Shown here piece by piece: positions 1 to 11,473 of a DNA stretch of 64,000 bases. The stretch is from Ascaphus truei (taxonomy: Eukaryota; Chordata; Amphibia; Anura; Ascaphidae): positions 52,842,187 through 52,906,186 of the forward strand of contig CM071570.1 in NCBI GenBank assembly GCA_036426205.1, read 5' to 3'. The translations under genes and the position numbers were made by a program. The notes beneath the pieces are model-generated. The model had not been told where the DNA came from, made no database searches, and was given only the letters and a program-made list of their open reading frames with translations. Every line of letters starts with the position of its first letter. The first letter of the stretch is position 1.

Positions 1-960
1 TGTTTCCTCCCATCCTACACCTCTTCCTAACTCTCCTCCTGCCTTCCTCGACTCTTTTTTAACTGTCACAGAGGAATGGCACTGCTGTTCTCTTCTCCAT
101 CTACCACTTGCCCTCTTGACCCCATTCCCTCCCATCTCCTAAAACCTCTTGCTCCTACTATAATCTCTAGGCTAACACACATTTTTAACTCCTTCCTCTA
201 CTCTGGTACCTTTCCCTCCTTCAAACATGCAACAGTCATACCATTACTCAAAAACAGCAAGCTTGACCCTACCTGTCTTTCTAACTATCGGCCTGTCTCC
301 CTCCTGCCTTTTGCCTCTAAACTCCTTGAACACCTATTCTCTCCTAGACCCTCTACAATCTGGATTCCATACGGAAACAGCCCTCACTAAAATAACTAAT
401 GACCTCCATGCTGCCAAAGACAGGTTATTAAACTCTGCTCATACTACTCGACCTCTCTGCAGAATTTGATACGGTGGACCACCCTCTTCTCCACATTTTT
501 CATACTCTTGGCATTCGTAACAAAGCTCTTTCCTGAATCTCCTCTTACCTCTCCCATCGTACTTTCAGCGTCTCCTGCTAACACCTCCTCCTCCTCTATC
601 GACTTCTCTGTGGGGGTATTCCAGGGCTCTGTCCTAGGATCTCTCCTCTTTTCTCTGTACACACTCTCTAGGTGACCTAATCACATCTCTTGGGTTCAAA
701 CATCACCTCTATGCTGATGACACAAATTTACTTTTCAACCCCTGACCTTACAGCTGCTGTGCAGCCCAAAGTTTCTGAATGTCTCTCTGCTATATCATCC
801 TGGATTGCCCTCCGTCGACTTAAACTTAACATGGCAAAAACAGAGCTCCTCATACTTCCTCCCAAACCTGGACCCACTACCTCCTTCCACATTACTGTTG
901 GAAGTACTATCATTCACCCAGTAGCCCAAGCTGCCTGGTGGGTCACACTCAACAACCACC
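1..960 (+). mobile_element. L2/CR1-clade LINE fragment, reverse transcriptase region, broken
   Basis: Three frames together show a non-LTR reverse transcriptase: CLSNYRPVSLLP near 275-310, TALTKITNDLHAAKD near 380-420, a PQGSVLG-like motif near 625, then YADD-type HHLYADDTNLLFN-like sequence near 705-740 and MAKTELLILPPKPGP near 830-870. Shifts between frames and stops show it is dead. The element is cut by the window start and fades near 960. The sequence pattern fits the L2/CR1 clade common in frogs and fish. The frames were not joined here. Confidence 0.85.
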
Positions 961-1746
961 TTCTCATTCTATTAGTATGCAAAAAAGTGCATTCAGCTGG
1001 ATGCAAGTGCATTGGTTATTCCCACAACCTGGTGTGGCCATGGGTCACGAGGAGAGCTTTGGAAAACACTGCTTTACATTGATACACAATGTCATACTTT
1101 GGTAATACTGATACAAAAATATTATTCAATGATGCTGCTTGGGTAGAGACAGATGTTTCAAATGTGTTGTCTATGTGTCGCTGGAGGGAGTATAAACATA
1201 AGTAAGAGTAGCCGAGCACGAGAAGTGGGTGAGACTAACATGCCATTGCATGTGCCAAGTGGGGCAATAACAGCTGCTACATCTACAGTATACATCATTT
1301 CTAGAGTATTTTGAAATATCTTGTAACATTTGAGGAATATATATTTCTATATGTTATTCTATTTCTCTTGTAGGATTACTACTTGTTCTCTAGCTTTGTC
1401 CAACATTGTAAGGGATTCACCATGGTCTTATCAAATGTGGAAACCTTGAGTTTTATATATTCATTATGAATTGATCAGGAAGTTACAACCTGGTAACATA
1501 CCCACAACCTCCTCATACAGATGTATGTAAGACTTACTGTCTTCGGTACCGTGGCAAGGTGCACGATTACAGCCGCGTGAACAATTTGTTCACCGCGGCT
1601 CGTCCGCGGTCAACCGGCGCAGTGATTAGTGGGGCAAGGAAATGCAATGAGGAACCACCTTATAATTATAGGACAAGGCAAAGGAGGGGACACTAGAACC
1701 AGGGATAAAATATACCATAAAAACCTATGCATTAATAAGGGGTGCA
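961..1746. other. No gene; one short perfect-type palindrome
   Basis: Intergenic sequence. The only notable element is the inverted repeat at 1571-1600 listed separately. No coding signal seen. Confidence 0.5.
1571..1600. repeat. Short inverted repeat, AGCCGCG..CGCGGCT
   Basis: Arms AGCCGCGTGAACAA and TTGTTCACCGCGGCT pair almost perfectly across a one-base centre, inside a small CpG-rich patch (1560-1625) in otherwise AT-rich DNA. Could be the end of a MITE or a cruciform-forming sequence. No partner end was identified. Confidence 0.5.
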
Positions 1747-2200
1747 CCATGGAAGAGAAATGCATATCAGAGAAAAGAGTATATCCTTAGAGGGGGATAG
1801 AGATCTTCCAAAAATTGGGCACACTTGGATATATGAAAATATAAACAATCATTTAATTCATTCTAGACAGGGAACGTGCAACGCTAGAAGCACTTAAAAA
1901 TCTAAACATAAATCAGTGAGAGCAGAACAAGACACCAAGCTATAATAGTGTCTACTGTATATCATCACATAAAGAAAGTACAGCATTAATAGAAAAGTCA
2001 TACAGGGTAAATATAAGGCAGAGTATATACTCAGTGTCACCCTACTATGCTTATGTATTTCCTGATTCACCATGTACCCGGGAACTGTTATTTTGGCCAC
2101 TGAGGTTCCTATTGCTTTCCTCATACTGTATGGCTGCACTTTCTTTATGTGATGATATACTGACACTATTATTGCTAGGTGTCGTAATAAAGCACTGGTT
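1747..2200. repeat. Dispersed repeat copies, partly inverted on themselves
   Basis: 1800-2030 is a reverse-complement relative of 3340-3690, joined with an internal deletion near ACAGGGTAAAT. 2034-2190 runs in the opposite sense and matches 3420-3580. Shared landmarks are TTTCCTGATTCACCATGTAC, TGTTATTTTGGCCAC and GACACTATTATTG. The arrangement points to a short interspersed DNA element present as inverted, internally deleted copies. Confidence 0.7.
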
Positions 2201-2339
2201 AATGTTTAAAGCTTGTTGAATATAATTTTTCCATCCTTTTTTGCTGCTGTCGTAGAAAAGATACTTGCTACTGATATAGTGATATTTTTCAGAGAGGGAA
2301 GTTCCATCAGAACTTTCCTGGATGGCAAAATATATGAGT

Positions 2340-2520
2340 GAAACATAGCTATAAACTGAAAAAGTATATCCCTAGAGGGGATATAGAGATCTTCCAAAAA
2401 TTGGGCACACTTGTATATACTGTATGAAGATATAAATAATCATTTAATTCATTATAATTAATTATAGACAGGGAACATACAACGCTATAAATACATAAGA
2501 TAGTAGGGTGATACGGAGTA
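2340..2520. repeat. Second partial copy of the 1.8-kb repeat end
   Basis: AGATCTTCCAAAAATTGGGC followed by ACACTTG and CATTTAATTCATT at 2389-2450 repeats the order seen at 1801-1865 in the same orientation, with about 590 bp between copies. Confidence 0.65.
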
Positions 2521-2535
2521 TATACTTACGTAATA

Positions 2536-2680
2536 ATCCCTGAAGAACGGGGCACTACTGGCCACTAATGCCCTGGCTGGAAGAGTTGAAAGCCCGAGGC
2601 GAAGCCGAGGGACTTTAACCCAGCCAGGGCATTATTGGCCAGTAATGCCCTGTTCTTCGGGGATTATTACTATTATAGGC
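2536..2680. repeat. Foldback (palindromic MITE-like) element
   Basis: Left arm from about 2541 reads GTAATAATCCCTGAAGAACG then GGGCACTACTGGCCACTAAT and GCCCTGGCTGG. The right arm ending at about 2669 is its reverse complement with few mismatches, around a loop GAGTTGAAAGCCCGAGGCG. A related degraded end, AATAATGCCCGG, recurs twice at 3248-3305. Non-autonomous DNA transposon remnant is the likely identity. Confidence 0.75.
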
Positions 2681-2823
2681 TAAATGTAAGCTTTTTTCAT
2701 AAATAATAGACACTTTTGTATAGTTATATAGATTTTTTTTAATTAAAAAAAAATGGTAAATACATTAAAGCACCTCTATATACACTGCAGCTATTTATAT
2801 CCACACACTGCCGCCCCCTCTGT

Positions 2824-2999
2824 ACACACACACACACTGCAGCTACACACACACACACAAACACACACACTGCAGCTAAACACACACACACAGCAGCTAC
2901 ACACACACACGCACACAGAAACACAAACAGACACACGCAGATACACACACTGCAGCTACACACCCACACACTGCAGCTACACACACACACACTGCAGCT

Positions 3000-3030
<31 letters not shown>

Positions 3031-3035
3031 ACAAA
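2824..3035. repeat. Composite CA microsatellite with recurring TGCAGCTA
   Basis: Runs of CA are punctuated by the 8-mer TGCAGCTA at least five times (near 2838, 2870, 2953, 2974, 2994), giving a higher-order minisatellite of about 20-35 bp spacing at its right end. Open frames on both strands here are low-complexity artefacts. Confidence 0.85.
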
Positions 3036-3309
3036 CAAACTGCACACAGCCACTTACTTTGCAGCTACACAAACACTCTCCAACTCAAAATGAAGCTGTA
3101 TTCACGGAGGGAGGGGGAGGAGTCACTGCATGCTGCTGCTTCCTGGCCAATCCCCTGCCCTGTCTCAGAGCTGTTCTGACAAAAGGAAAAGCTGAGTGGC
3201 TGGAAAGAAATACATTGCAAGCTGCAAAAATTCCAGGTGTTACTGAATGAATAATGCCCGGAATTGTAACCAATCAGAGAGCAGGGATTTCAATAATGCC
3301 CGGAAATTT

Positions 3310-3690
3310 ACAGCTTTAGCCTATAATCTGCCTTACATTTACCCTGTAGGACCATTCGGTCCATCTATCTGTTTCTTGAATGATATCATGTTTTGCCTTT
3401 ATGCACTTTAATATGATGATGCTTATGTACAGTATTTCCTGATTCACCATGTACCTCGGTACTGTTATTTTGGCCACAGAGGATCCTATTGGTTTCCTCA
3501 TACTGTATGACTTTTCTATTACTGCTGCACTTTTCTTTGTGTGATGATATTACTGACACTATTATTGATAGGTGTCTTTTTCTGCTCTAACTGATGTATG
3601 TTTAGATTGTTAAGTGTTTCTAGCATTGTACATTCCCTGTCTATAATGAAGTAAATGATTGGTTATATCTTCATATATCCAAGTGTGCCC
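3310..3690. repeat. Longest copy of the dispersed repeat of 1.75-2.2 kb
   Basis: Opposite orientation to the 1800-2030 copy. Contains all shared landmarks in one continuous stretch and so best shows the full family of about 380 bp. Confidence 0.7.
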
Positions 3691-3699
3691 AGACTTTAC

Positions 3700-5280
3700 A
3701 GAAACCTTTTTGTTTTGCCTTTTGTTTCACTACCTTGGCATGAACATTAAACATTATTAATTTTTCTTATTCCAATCTCTTGCTATTTTGCGGTTCCGTG
3801 CCATATCCGCGGGTTCCACACTCCTGATAGTTGAAGAAGATTAGTAGGAAGGAATAAGGGGTAGGTTCAATTTCTTTTGAATTAAAGACGCACACTAGCA
3901 CTGCCTATTGTTACTGCAGAGTACTACGACCGACACAAAACAACGTTTTTGTGGCAGTGGCGCAGTTGCGGTCGTTGTGCCACAACATGCAAATAAATGC
4001 CAGGGATTTACCCTCAGTTTTGTGCTGCACCTTAAACAGTAAGTCTGGCTATATCTGTAGGTTGCAGACAAAATGACGCTAGTTATTCCATCTCTAACTC
4101 TCCAGAGAAATACAGCCCATGGTTTTACCTCCCAGTGGCAGTTTGCCAGTATTTCTTTGCTGTAGCCGTGTGTGACTCGAGGTGCTACTAGTATGTTGTC
4201 TAACATGCTAATTCTGAGTTTTTATATGACATATTGGCAGATACAGTACCAGCTACGATGAAGTAATATTTTTTTTTCTCACGAGTGTAATTGTGTCTTA
4301 CACAAATAACCTATTTCCAAACGCCTAGTGAAATACAGCATTGCACTGTTTAAATGCTTTGCCTTAGTCTGTTGTCTTAGAATATTCTATGGCTTACAAA
4401 ATATTGATTTCTCCTTGTTTACAGTTAACATATATTGATTCTGGTATCGAACATTTTAATTCTTCTATAATAATGTGATTTAACTGATTGATTACTTTTT
4501 TCCTCCCAACTATTGCATTAGTTGCATTTACATTGCATTTTATCTTAAACGACCTCTGAATTTGCTGCCTAACTAGAAAGGTCGTTTTTATACCAACCAT
4601 ATAAAGCAAATGCCAATTATGATTACACGTTGCCAACTGACTAAAGGTTCTAAATACCAGCAATGGCCACATGTGTTGGCAAGCTTTGTATTTGCAGCAG
4701 AAATAACTCCAATATTCACAAAATCATTGGAGTTAACAATAACCACTACTAGTGGGGGAGGAGGGGGACAGTAAATATAGCTTCCTTGCAAAAATTGGAC
4801 ACTTTTGCTCAATTGCTGCTGAACCTCGTGCCTTTCAATCTTCAACAAAGACCAGGTTTGAGCACAAATATTGTACTGTATGGTACAGAAATCCTTGAAA
4901 GTATTTCCTTTGGCTGACTTTTTTTGCAGGTAGTCTGAACCAGGGGGTCTCGTAACGTAGGATTTGATATTCTCACCGAGTTAAACCCCAATTGTTTCAG
5001 GAAATAAAATATTTATGGAAGATGACTGTTTGAATATGACTGTTCTTCTGTAACGGTGAATCAGTCGATTACTGAATGTCTCATTGACAGTTTTCTATGT
5101 GCATTCAATGGTAATGTCACTGCAGAATACTGCAGTATGTCTGGGCATAAAAGGGAACCATTAAACCTGGTACATCTATAAAAATCTCCATATGTATTGG
5201 TGGTTTAGTAGCAGACCCCTGGTTCAATCAAAAAAACACACAGCATATATCACTCTTTCACCCATAGGTCTGAATTAATC
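3700..5280. other. No gene or repeat recognised
   Basis: AT-rich intergenic sequence with a few short open frames lacking similarity to known families. Short palindrome TGCAGAATACTGCAGTA near 5121 is not convincing as a feature. Confidence 0.4.
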
Positions 5281-5299
5281 AAACCACGATGCGGGGTGT

Positions 5300-6475
5300 T
5301 CAAATAAATGTTACCACTAGATAGGGTGCCACATCCTGCATAGCAACTTGATGAAATCCAGCCACAGAGTGCAGCCATTCTTGTGTAGATCTGAGTGTAT
5401 GTTTAAGATCATTGTCTTGCTGCATGACCCACTTTTGCTTCAGCTCGCAGACGGATGGCCTGACGTTCTCCTTTAGAATTTTCTGATGCAATGCAGAATT
5501 CATGGTTGTGTCAATGAAGGCAAACCGTCCAGGTCCTGAGACATCAAAGCAGCCCCAAACCATCACACTCCCACCACTATGCTTGACGGTTGGGATGAGG
5601 TTCTTCTGTTCGAACGCAGTATTTGGTTTCTGCCAAACATTTCTCATTGAGGCCAAAAAGTTCTACTTTTGACTTGTCTGTCCAGAGAACATTGTTCCGG
5701 AAGTCTTGTAGATCATCTATGTGCTCTTTGACGAACTTTAGATGGGCAGCAATGTTTTTTTTTTTAGCGAGAGCAGTGGTTTCATCCTGGCTATCCTTCC
5801 ATGGCCATTCTTGTTCAGTCCTTTTCTGATAGTTGAGTCATGAACACTCACATTAGCCAAGGCCAGGGTGGCCTGAAGATCCTTGGATGTTACTCTGGGG
5901 TTCTTTGTGACTTCCTGGATGATTTGCTGCTTTGTTCTTGGAGAGATTTTGGTAGGATGACTGCTCCTGGGTAGAGTGACTGTGGTCTTGAACTTTCTCT
6001 ATTTGTAGACTATCTGTCTGACAGTGTATTGGTGGAGACCCAAATCCATAGAAATGGTTTTGTAAACCTTTCAAGACCAATGAGCATCAATAACTGCTTT
6101 TCTGAGGTCCTCAGCGATTTCTTTGATCATAGCATGTTGTGTTTCCACACACCTGTATGGTGAAGAACAAACTAACAAAGTTTCCGATCTTTATATAGGA
6201 TGGGGCCTCCCAAACTCACCCCTGAAGATTTGCCTAATTATTTAAACATCTGATTCTAATTACCCCCTAATAAACCAGGGTTTCACCTACTTTTACACAT
6301 ACCCTGACTCTTAATTACGCATTGTTTTGTTTCAAAAGACATGGAATTAGTTAATATAAACCCTATTGGATATTTAAGAAAAGACTGGTTTTGTTTCAAG
6401 ATGGTTATCATGTAAAAACTATGGAATTGCCAGAATTATCTTTGGGGTTCACAATTTTTTTCTCACCATTGTATA
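5300..6475 (-). mobile_element. Tc1/mariner-like transposon, 3'-truncated and frameshifted
   Basis: Minus-strand translation shows the Tc1-family catalytic region: HSGGSVMVWGCFDVSGPGR, then HQKILKENVRPSV and KWVMQQDNDLKHT (about 5400-5610). The N-terminal HTH region lies at 5855-6180 in other frames (KTISMDLGLH-like, QATLALANVSVHDSTIRK-like). A 5' flank with TATATAAAG near 6190 and a terminal end near 6475 are present; the 3' part after the DNDxKHT motif is lost, so no partner inverted terminal repeat is seen. Inactive. Confidence 0.88.
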
Positions 6476-6479
6476 TCAT

Positions 6480-7240
6480 CATTATTCTCTTCAGCCCTTG
6501 TCGATCAAGTGCTGGATGAAGGCCTTCCAATGATCTTCCGGGTATTTTGGATGAAAACCTATCTTCTCCATTTTACTCCAACAAATCACACACACATAAA
6601 TATATTCATATCTTGAATCCCTTTCTGTATTAATTAAGGTCATTCCTGCTGATCTGTCCATGTTTTTTTTTTTAAAGAGGCCCTCTGATTCTTTTCGTGC
6701 TAGTTTTCCAGGGACGATTGCAGAACGCGCTCAGACATGCAGGGAGATGGATGTTTTCGGATCAAGCAATCACTTTGAGGGGCGGTCACGTGCTTGCGAT
6801 TTACGGCCCCTCTAGCCACCAAAGGGTTTATCTTAACACTATACTAGGCATGCTTAAACAATTGTAATAGTTTTAAAAGCAAATTGTCAAAAATCCTTGA
6901 AACCCAACCCCTCCCTAGTTTCATCTTGTCATGTTTGCAAAGTCATTTTGAAAAATTATTTTAATACTAGAGGAGTCTGATAGAAAAAAACCCATCAATA
7001 GCTCACATTTATTACATTAAACATGACATTGCTATTGTTTCATTTTGCTCCTAGTATGGACTGCAACTTTAAAACTTGCTACAAAACTAAATACTCTCTT
7101 GCGGTCTCTCTTAATATGAAGCTCTCTTATCTCCTGCCCTTTTGTGCTTCATTGTAAACTGTGGAATTGACATGGAAAGTTACGCCGTTATTTTATGTTG
7201 CTTCTTTTAAATGGAAGATTATAGTCAATGCAGGAATGTG
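6480..7240. other. No gene recognised
   Basis: Intergenic sequence with no clear coding or repeat signal. Confidence 0.4.
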
Positions 7241-7330
7241 TTTTTATTTTTATTATTATCTTTTATTTGTATGGCCCCCAACATATTCTGCAGCCTGGTA
7301 CAATGTGTAGGTGAAGATTAAAGCGCAAAT
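7241..7330. mobile_element. SINE/LINE tail-like fragment
   Basis: ATTTGTATGGCCCCCAACAT followed by ATTCTGCAGCCTGGTACAAT resembles the widespread frog SINE/LINE tail in which a cell-size-like CAGCGCTGTACAA motif precedes a TTATTATT end. Here it follows TTATTATTATC, so it is in antisense or rearranged form. Short and degraded. Confidence 0.45.
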
Positions 7331-7439
7331 GAGTGAGTGTTGTTTGATATACAAACAATATAAACCACTAAGTACAGTGCTGATAAGTGAATAAAGCACA
7401 ATAGTACTGGTGATGGATGTCTCTGCAGTTTCCTTGGTT

Positions 7440-7870
7440 CCTCAAAAGATATACATAGGAGAAGACATAGCATAATACGTTTTAATAGCAATACACAAAG
7501 CTGGGAGAGGAAACAAACTCATATTCTCCCAGTAGTAAGACACAGTAGGTGTATTAAGGGTACACCCATACCACTCTGGATCTCTCGTAGGATTCTGCAA
7601 ACTTTTAAAGTCCTTTTCCTCCACCCCGGTTGCCACGCTCGTCTGTTTCACCTGGTAGTAGGCCCCGGCACTTCCGTCTCTGGGTGGGCTGCAGTATGGT
7701 GGCTCGATGGAGTCAGGCGTGTCAGTTCTTGATTATGGAGTCCTCAGAGGGCCAAAAACCCTATGCGTTTTGCCATTCAAAACTACGGCTTCATCAGGGG
7801 TTAATCTCCATTGACCCTCCATGAACCATTTATAGAAGCAACGGTCCAATCGCAACAGCGTCCAATAAAA
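7440..7870 (-). mobile_element. Penelope-like element terminal region with hammerhead-like core
   Basis: On the minus strand this follows the PLE endonuclease fragment and its UTR. It contains CCCCTGATGAAGCC at about 7800-7787 and a GGCAAAACGC element, then a GC-rich stretch ending in a poorly conserved tail. The arrangement fits a PLE terminal repeat (pLTR). Assignment rests on position and on the hammerhead-like motif; sequence identity to a known PLE end was not tested. Confidence 0.5.
7767..7797 (-). ncRNA. Degenerate hammerhead-ribozyme-like core
   Basis: CTGATGA (7797-7791) is followed by a 3-bp stem GCC/GGC (7789-7787 with 7774-7772) and AAAAC in place of GAAAC, then GCAT where a palindromic ACGCGT would complete helix III. 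The change of the conserved G before AAA predicts no activity. See finding. Confidence 0.35.
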
Positions 7871-8530
7871 CTTTTAAAATGCTCAAATTACACCACCTCC
7901 CTAATCTTATAGAAAGGCATTGCTATGGCAAAATAAATGCAAGTGAATAGAGCTACAACACATCTACTAAATTCTTTAATAATGCAAAACATTAACATAT
8001 ACAGTATACTGTAAAAACTACCTAAAATGCATAAATACAAACTGAATCTTAAAATAAGCTTCACAATCAAATGGAGCTTCACTATAAAAAGAAGAGACAA
8101 ATGTTAATGCCAAATTCAATAATACTATATTAATTACCACGAGTATAAAAACACTTGGTTGGCAGACAAAAATAATTGATATGACTTTCTTTTAATGCAA
8201 TTCGGGCCTGATTGGTCCAACCAATACATTTATTGTTGTAACCTTAAAAAATATTTTTCAAATCAGAATGACATAATATCAAATTAATAAAATAATTCCA
8301 GAACCATACAAACTTAATGCAAATATAGCTTTAAAAAAAAGCTTAATAGGGAAAAAATGAAATCAACCTTTAATATTAAATTTCACAATTAGATAAAAAA
8401 TATAAAATAATTTATTAAAATGTTTCCTTGTTACACTTATTACAAATAATTTTCAATTCCTTATAAAATATATTTATGACAACCAATTGCATTACAAAGG
8501 AACAAATCAATGTATACAGTAATTGGCATT
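7871..8530 (-). other. PLE 3' untranslated region (inferred), AT-rich
   Basis: Very AT-rich sequence lying between the PLE endonuclease stop codon and the terminal region. No coding signal. Assigned to the PLE by position only. Confidence 0.4.
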
Positions 8531-8674
8531 TCAACTTAAGAAGGAGCTAAGTTCAAAATTTACATTCAAACCTAATGGTTTTAGTGTTTTAAGCCTATAT
8601 ATCCAAAGGGTCTCTCTCCTTGACAGATCTTTCTCTCGGTTCCCACCTCTCAAATTTTTTGGAACAAAGTCTAT
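8531..8674 (-). pseudogene. Penelope-like element, C-terminal GIY-YIG endonuclease fragment
   Basis: 48 open codons ending in TGA, with RGGNRE, RRETLWIYRLKTLKPLGLN and NFELSSFLS. The RE..WI..L.TL.P.GLN pattern matches the C-terminal end of Penelope-family endonuclease domains as I know them. Upstream coding sequence is lost at about 8680, where the composite palindromic element begins, so this is an orphaned end of the PLE whose reverse transcriptase part lies at 12130-13840. Confidence 0.72.
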
Positions 8675-8984
8675 GCGGGCTATGCACTAAGCTTAATGGC
8701 TTTGCGTTCTGATTTTCCAAAAAAGCAGGTTCGTTAAAAAGTGAAGCCGGTGACGCGATTCACTAAGGCCTTGAGCCCATTTTTTAACGTACCTGCTCAA
8801 AATAGCTCAGAACAGCCACAGCGTACGTGTTGCTTTTTTTCCCCCTGCTAGCGTTCTTAACCTTTACGTACGCTAGCTGATAGAAAAAAAAGCCGCCTGT
8901 AACATTTGCATGGAGATTCTGTATTTCCATGCAAGACTGTTACAGGCGATCGTACACTAAATAAATACATTTTAATAATAGTGT

Positions 8985-9205
8985 ACATGAGCAGGGGGTC
9001 TCAGGACCTGAACCGCATTGGTTTCAGGTCCGAGGACCCCTTACTTCAGGAGATACAGGACCCGTTATGGGGTGCCGGTATCCCCTGCACTTTAAAGCTC
9101 TGCAGGGATACCGGCACCCCATAAAGGGGCCTGTATCTCCTGAAGTAGGGGGTCCTCGGACCTGAAACCAATGGGGTTCAGCTCTGGAAACCCCCTGCAC
9201 ATTCC
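8985..9205. repeat. Long palindrome 1 (about 220 bp)
   Basis: Left arm GAGCAGGGGGTCTCAGGACC onward; right arm ends GGTTCAGCTCTGGAAACCCC. Arms of about 100 bp, including GATACAGGACCCGTTATGGG and its complement, pair closely around a loop at CACTTTAAAGCTCTGC near 9090-9105. Confidence 0.88.
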
Positions 9206-9289
9206 ACTAGTATTAAAACACACATAAACAATAATTCCTTACCATAGTGGCTATCCGCTATGGTAATGAAGCTGCATTAATGTAAATTT

Positions 9290-9575
9290 TAATAATAGTG
9301 TGCGGGAGCAGGAGTCCCCTGAGCTGAACCGCATTGATTTCTGCCTCAGAGACCACCTGCTTCCCGAGTTACAGGCCCCGGTTTGGGGCATCGGTGCCAG
9401 TGTGGACGCCATCTTTATAGAGCCCACGTCGCGTCTTGGACGCTATAAAGATGGCGGCGACACTGGCACCCGATGCCCCACAACGGGGCCTGTAATCGGC
9501 AAGCAGGGGGTCTCTGAGGCAGAAATCAATGCGGTTCACCTCAGGGGACCCCTGCTCCTGTCACACTATTATTAA
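9290..9575. repeat. Long palindrome 2 (about 285 bp)
   Basis: Related in layout to palindrome 1: TAATAGTGTGCGGGAGCAGG on the left pairs with CTGCTCCTGTCACACTATTA on the right, with CGCCATCTTTATAG and CTATAAAGATGGCG near the centre at about 9430. Confidence 0.88.
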
Positions 9576-10239
9576 AAATACATTAAAGCAGCTTCATTAC
9601 CATAGGGCTATCCGCTAAGGCAATGAAGGAGTTAAGGCACCAATGCATGTTTATTGGGGACAATTGCCCCCAATAAACAACACACACCCCCCCGCCCCCT
9701 AACACATACAGTACAGTAATGGGCAAAAAGACTATTATCCACAATGGATAATAATGCATTTGCTCATTTTAAAATATAAATTACAATAAATACAGTAAAA
9801 ACATATTACAACTTACCTTTTACAGGCACCACGATGAAGGCCGTCTTCATCCTCATTCATCCTGCCCATGTCCCTCCGATGCTGCAAAAAACAACACAAG
9901 AATAAAAACATCCAATGTAATGTCCACTAAACCCCTTAATCACCAGCGGTATTAACCGCTACAGTCATTAAGGTAACCCACCGCACCCACCACTCGGGAG
10001 GCCTACATACCCTCCCCCACTAACCCCCCACCCCGTGATGCCTAACCACCCTCACTCACTACCCAGCCGGGAGGCCTACCCACATACCCTTGGGGCCAAT
10101 ACCCCCTCCCCCCACCCCCAGTACCCACAATAAAATCAATACACACCCCCACAATAAACATCATTCTATTTATTAAATACATAACCCACCCCCTGTGCCC
10201 CCCATAAATACATGATTTATTCTTTTACATACAGGGTTC

Positions 10240-10640
10240 ATACCCCAGGCCCACGGGAGAGTCCGGTGGGCTGGTGGGGCACCTGACAGACCTACAGGTT
10301 ACCAGCATCATGTTTCACACAGGGTCTGGAGGCCTGTTGGTGGGTCCCGCCAGGCGCCATGGCCCACCAGGTGGTCTCCACGGGTCACCGTGGGCCACAA
10401 TTAGGTCCCCACGGTAGGCCCGAAGATGTCTGGGGAGCCCCGGTCAGACCCACAGGTGTCTGAGGGCCTCGGGCGGTTCCCACGGGCATCTGGGGACCCA
10501 CGGGTGGTCCCTATGGGTCCGCAGTGCCCCCACAGATGTGTGGCCATCGGTTCTTCCCCGCAGGTGTCCCCCGTGGACCCGCCAGCCTGTTACCCGTGAG
10601 AAGCCCGAGGAGACCTCAGGTGGTCTCCAGAGGTCTCTCG
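10240..10640. repeat. GC-rich degenerate minisatellite
   Basis: Irregular repeats of CACGGG, GGTCCC and CCACGGGTGGTCC-like units, with CpG and no coding signal. Embedded in the composite element. Confidence 0.5.
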
Positions 10641-11473
10641 CAAACCAAAAGGAACCAACCCTGTATGTAAAAAAAATAAACCGGGCCTATACATTAAATA
10701 CATACACCCCCTCCGCCCCCAACACATACAGTACAATAATGTGCAAAATAACTATTATCCAGATATGGATAATAGATTATTTGCCCATTATGAAACACAT
10801 AAAACATGCATAAATCAAAACATGAATTTTTAATCTTAAAATCACCACATTGCATGTTAAAATAAATCCAGCAGCAATTGTAAATATAAACCAACAAACC
10901 AGCAGCTACACAAATGTATATGAAATATCACACAATTGCATTGAGTGTGGACATGATGCAATTAATCTGTGCATCATGTAACACTATGCAAAATATATGT
11001 AACAATAAAATACACTATGAACAATGTCCCCTAACCACCAATGCCATCATGAAAATCAAATAGAAACTAAGCAACATCAATACAATTAGCATCAATCAAT
11101 TAATCCATTTCCTAAAACAATTACAATACAATACAAATCAATTATACAATTCCCTATTCAATTCCTAAAGCTAAATCATTGCCAAAAGAATTCTAATTGA
11201 AAGTAACCACAATCATTCTAATCTAACTACCAGAAATAAGCCATTACAAATAACCTGTAACTAAATACAAATAACATTATTCACACCAATGACAAAATAA
11301 AGCTGATAAATACATTAGCCATACATGAAAAGAACATAAACATTAGCAAAACAATCAATTATTATCCCTGTATGTCTATCCATATAGATAGATATACATA
11401 ACATACATGGGCAATAATAGAGCATAAAAAACAATGCATTTACATACAAAAATCACATAGAATACACCCATTC

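Noticed and set aside
2739..3250. Open frames on both strands rich in His/Thr/Gln and Cys/Val
   Set aside because: They translate the CA/TG microsatellite and have no non-repeat coding core.
5853..6080. 75-codon minus-strand frame as a separate gene
   Set aside because: It is an out-of-frame reading of the Tc1-like transposase N-terminal region.
8985..9575. CRISPR-like array
   Set aside because: The repeats are inverted arms of palindromes, not regularly spaced direct repeats, and the DNA is eukaryotic.
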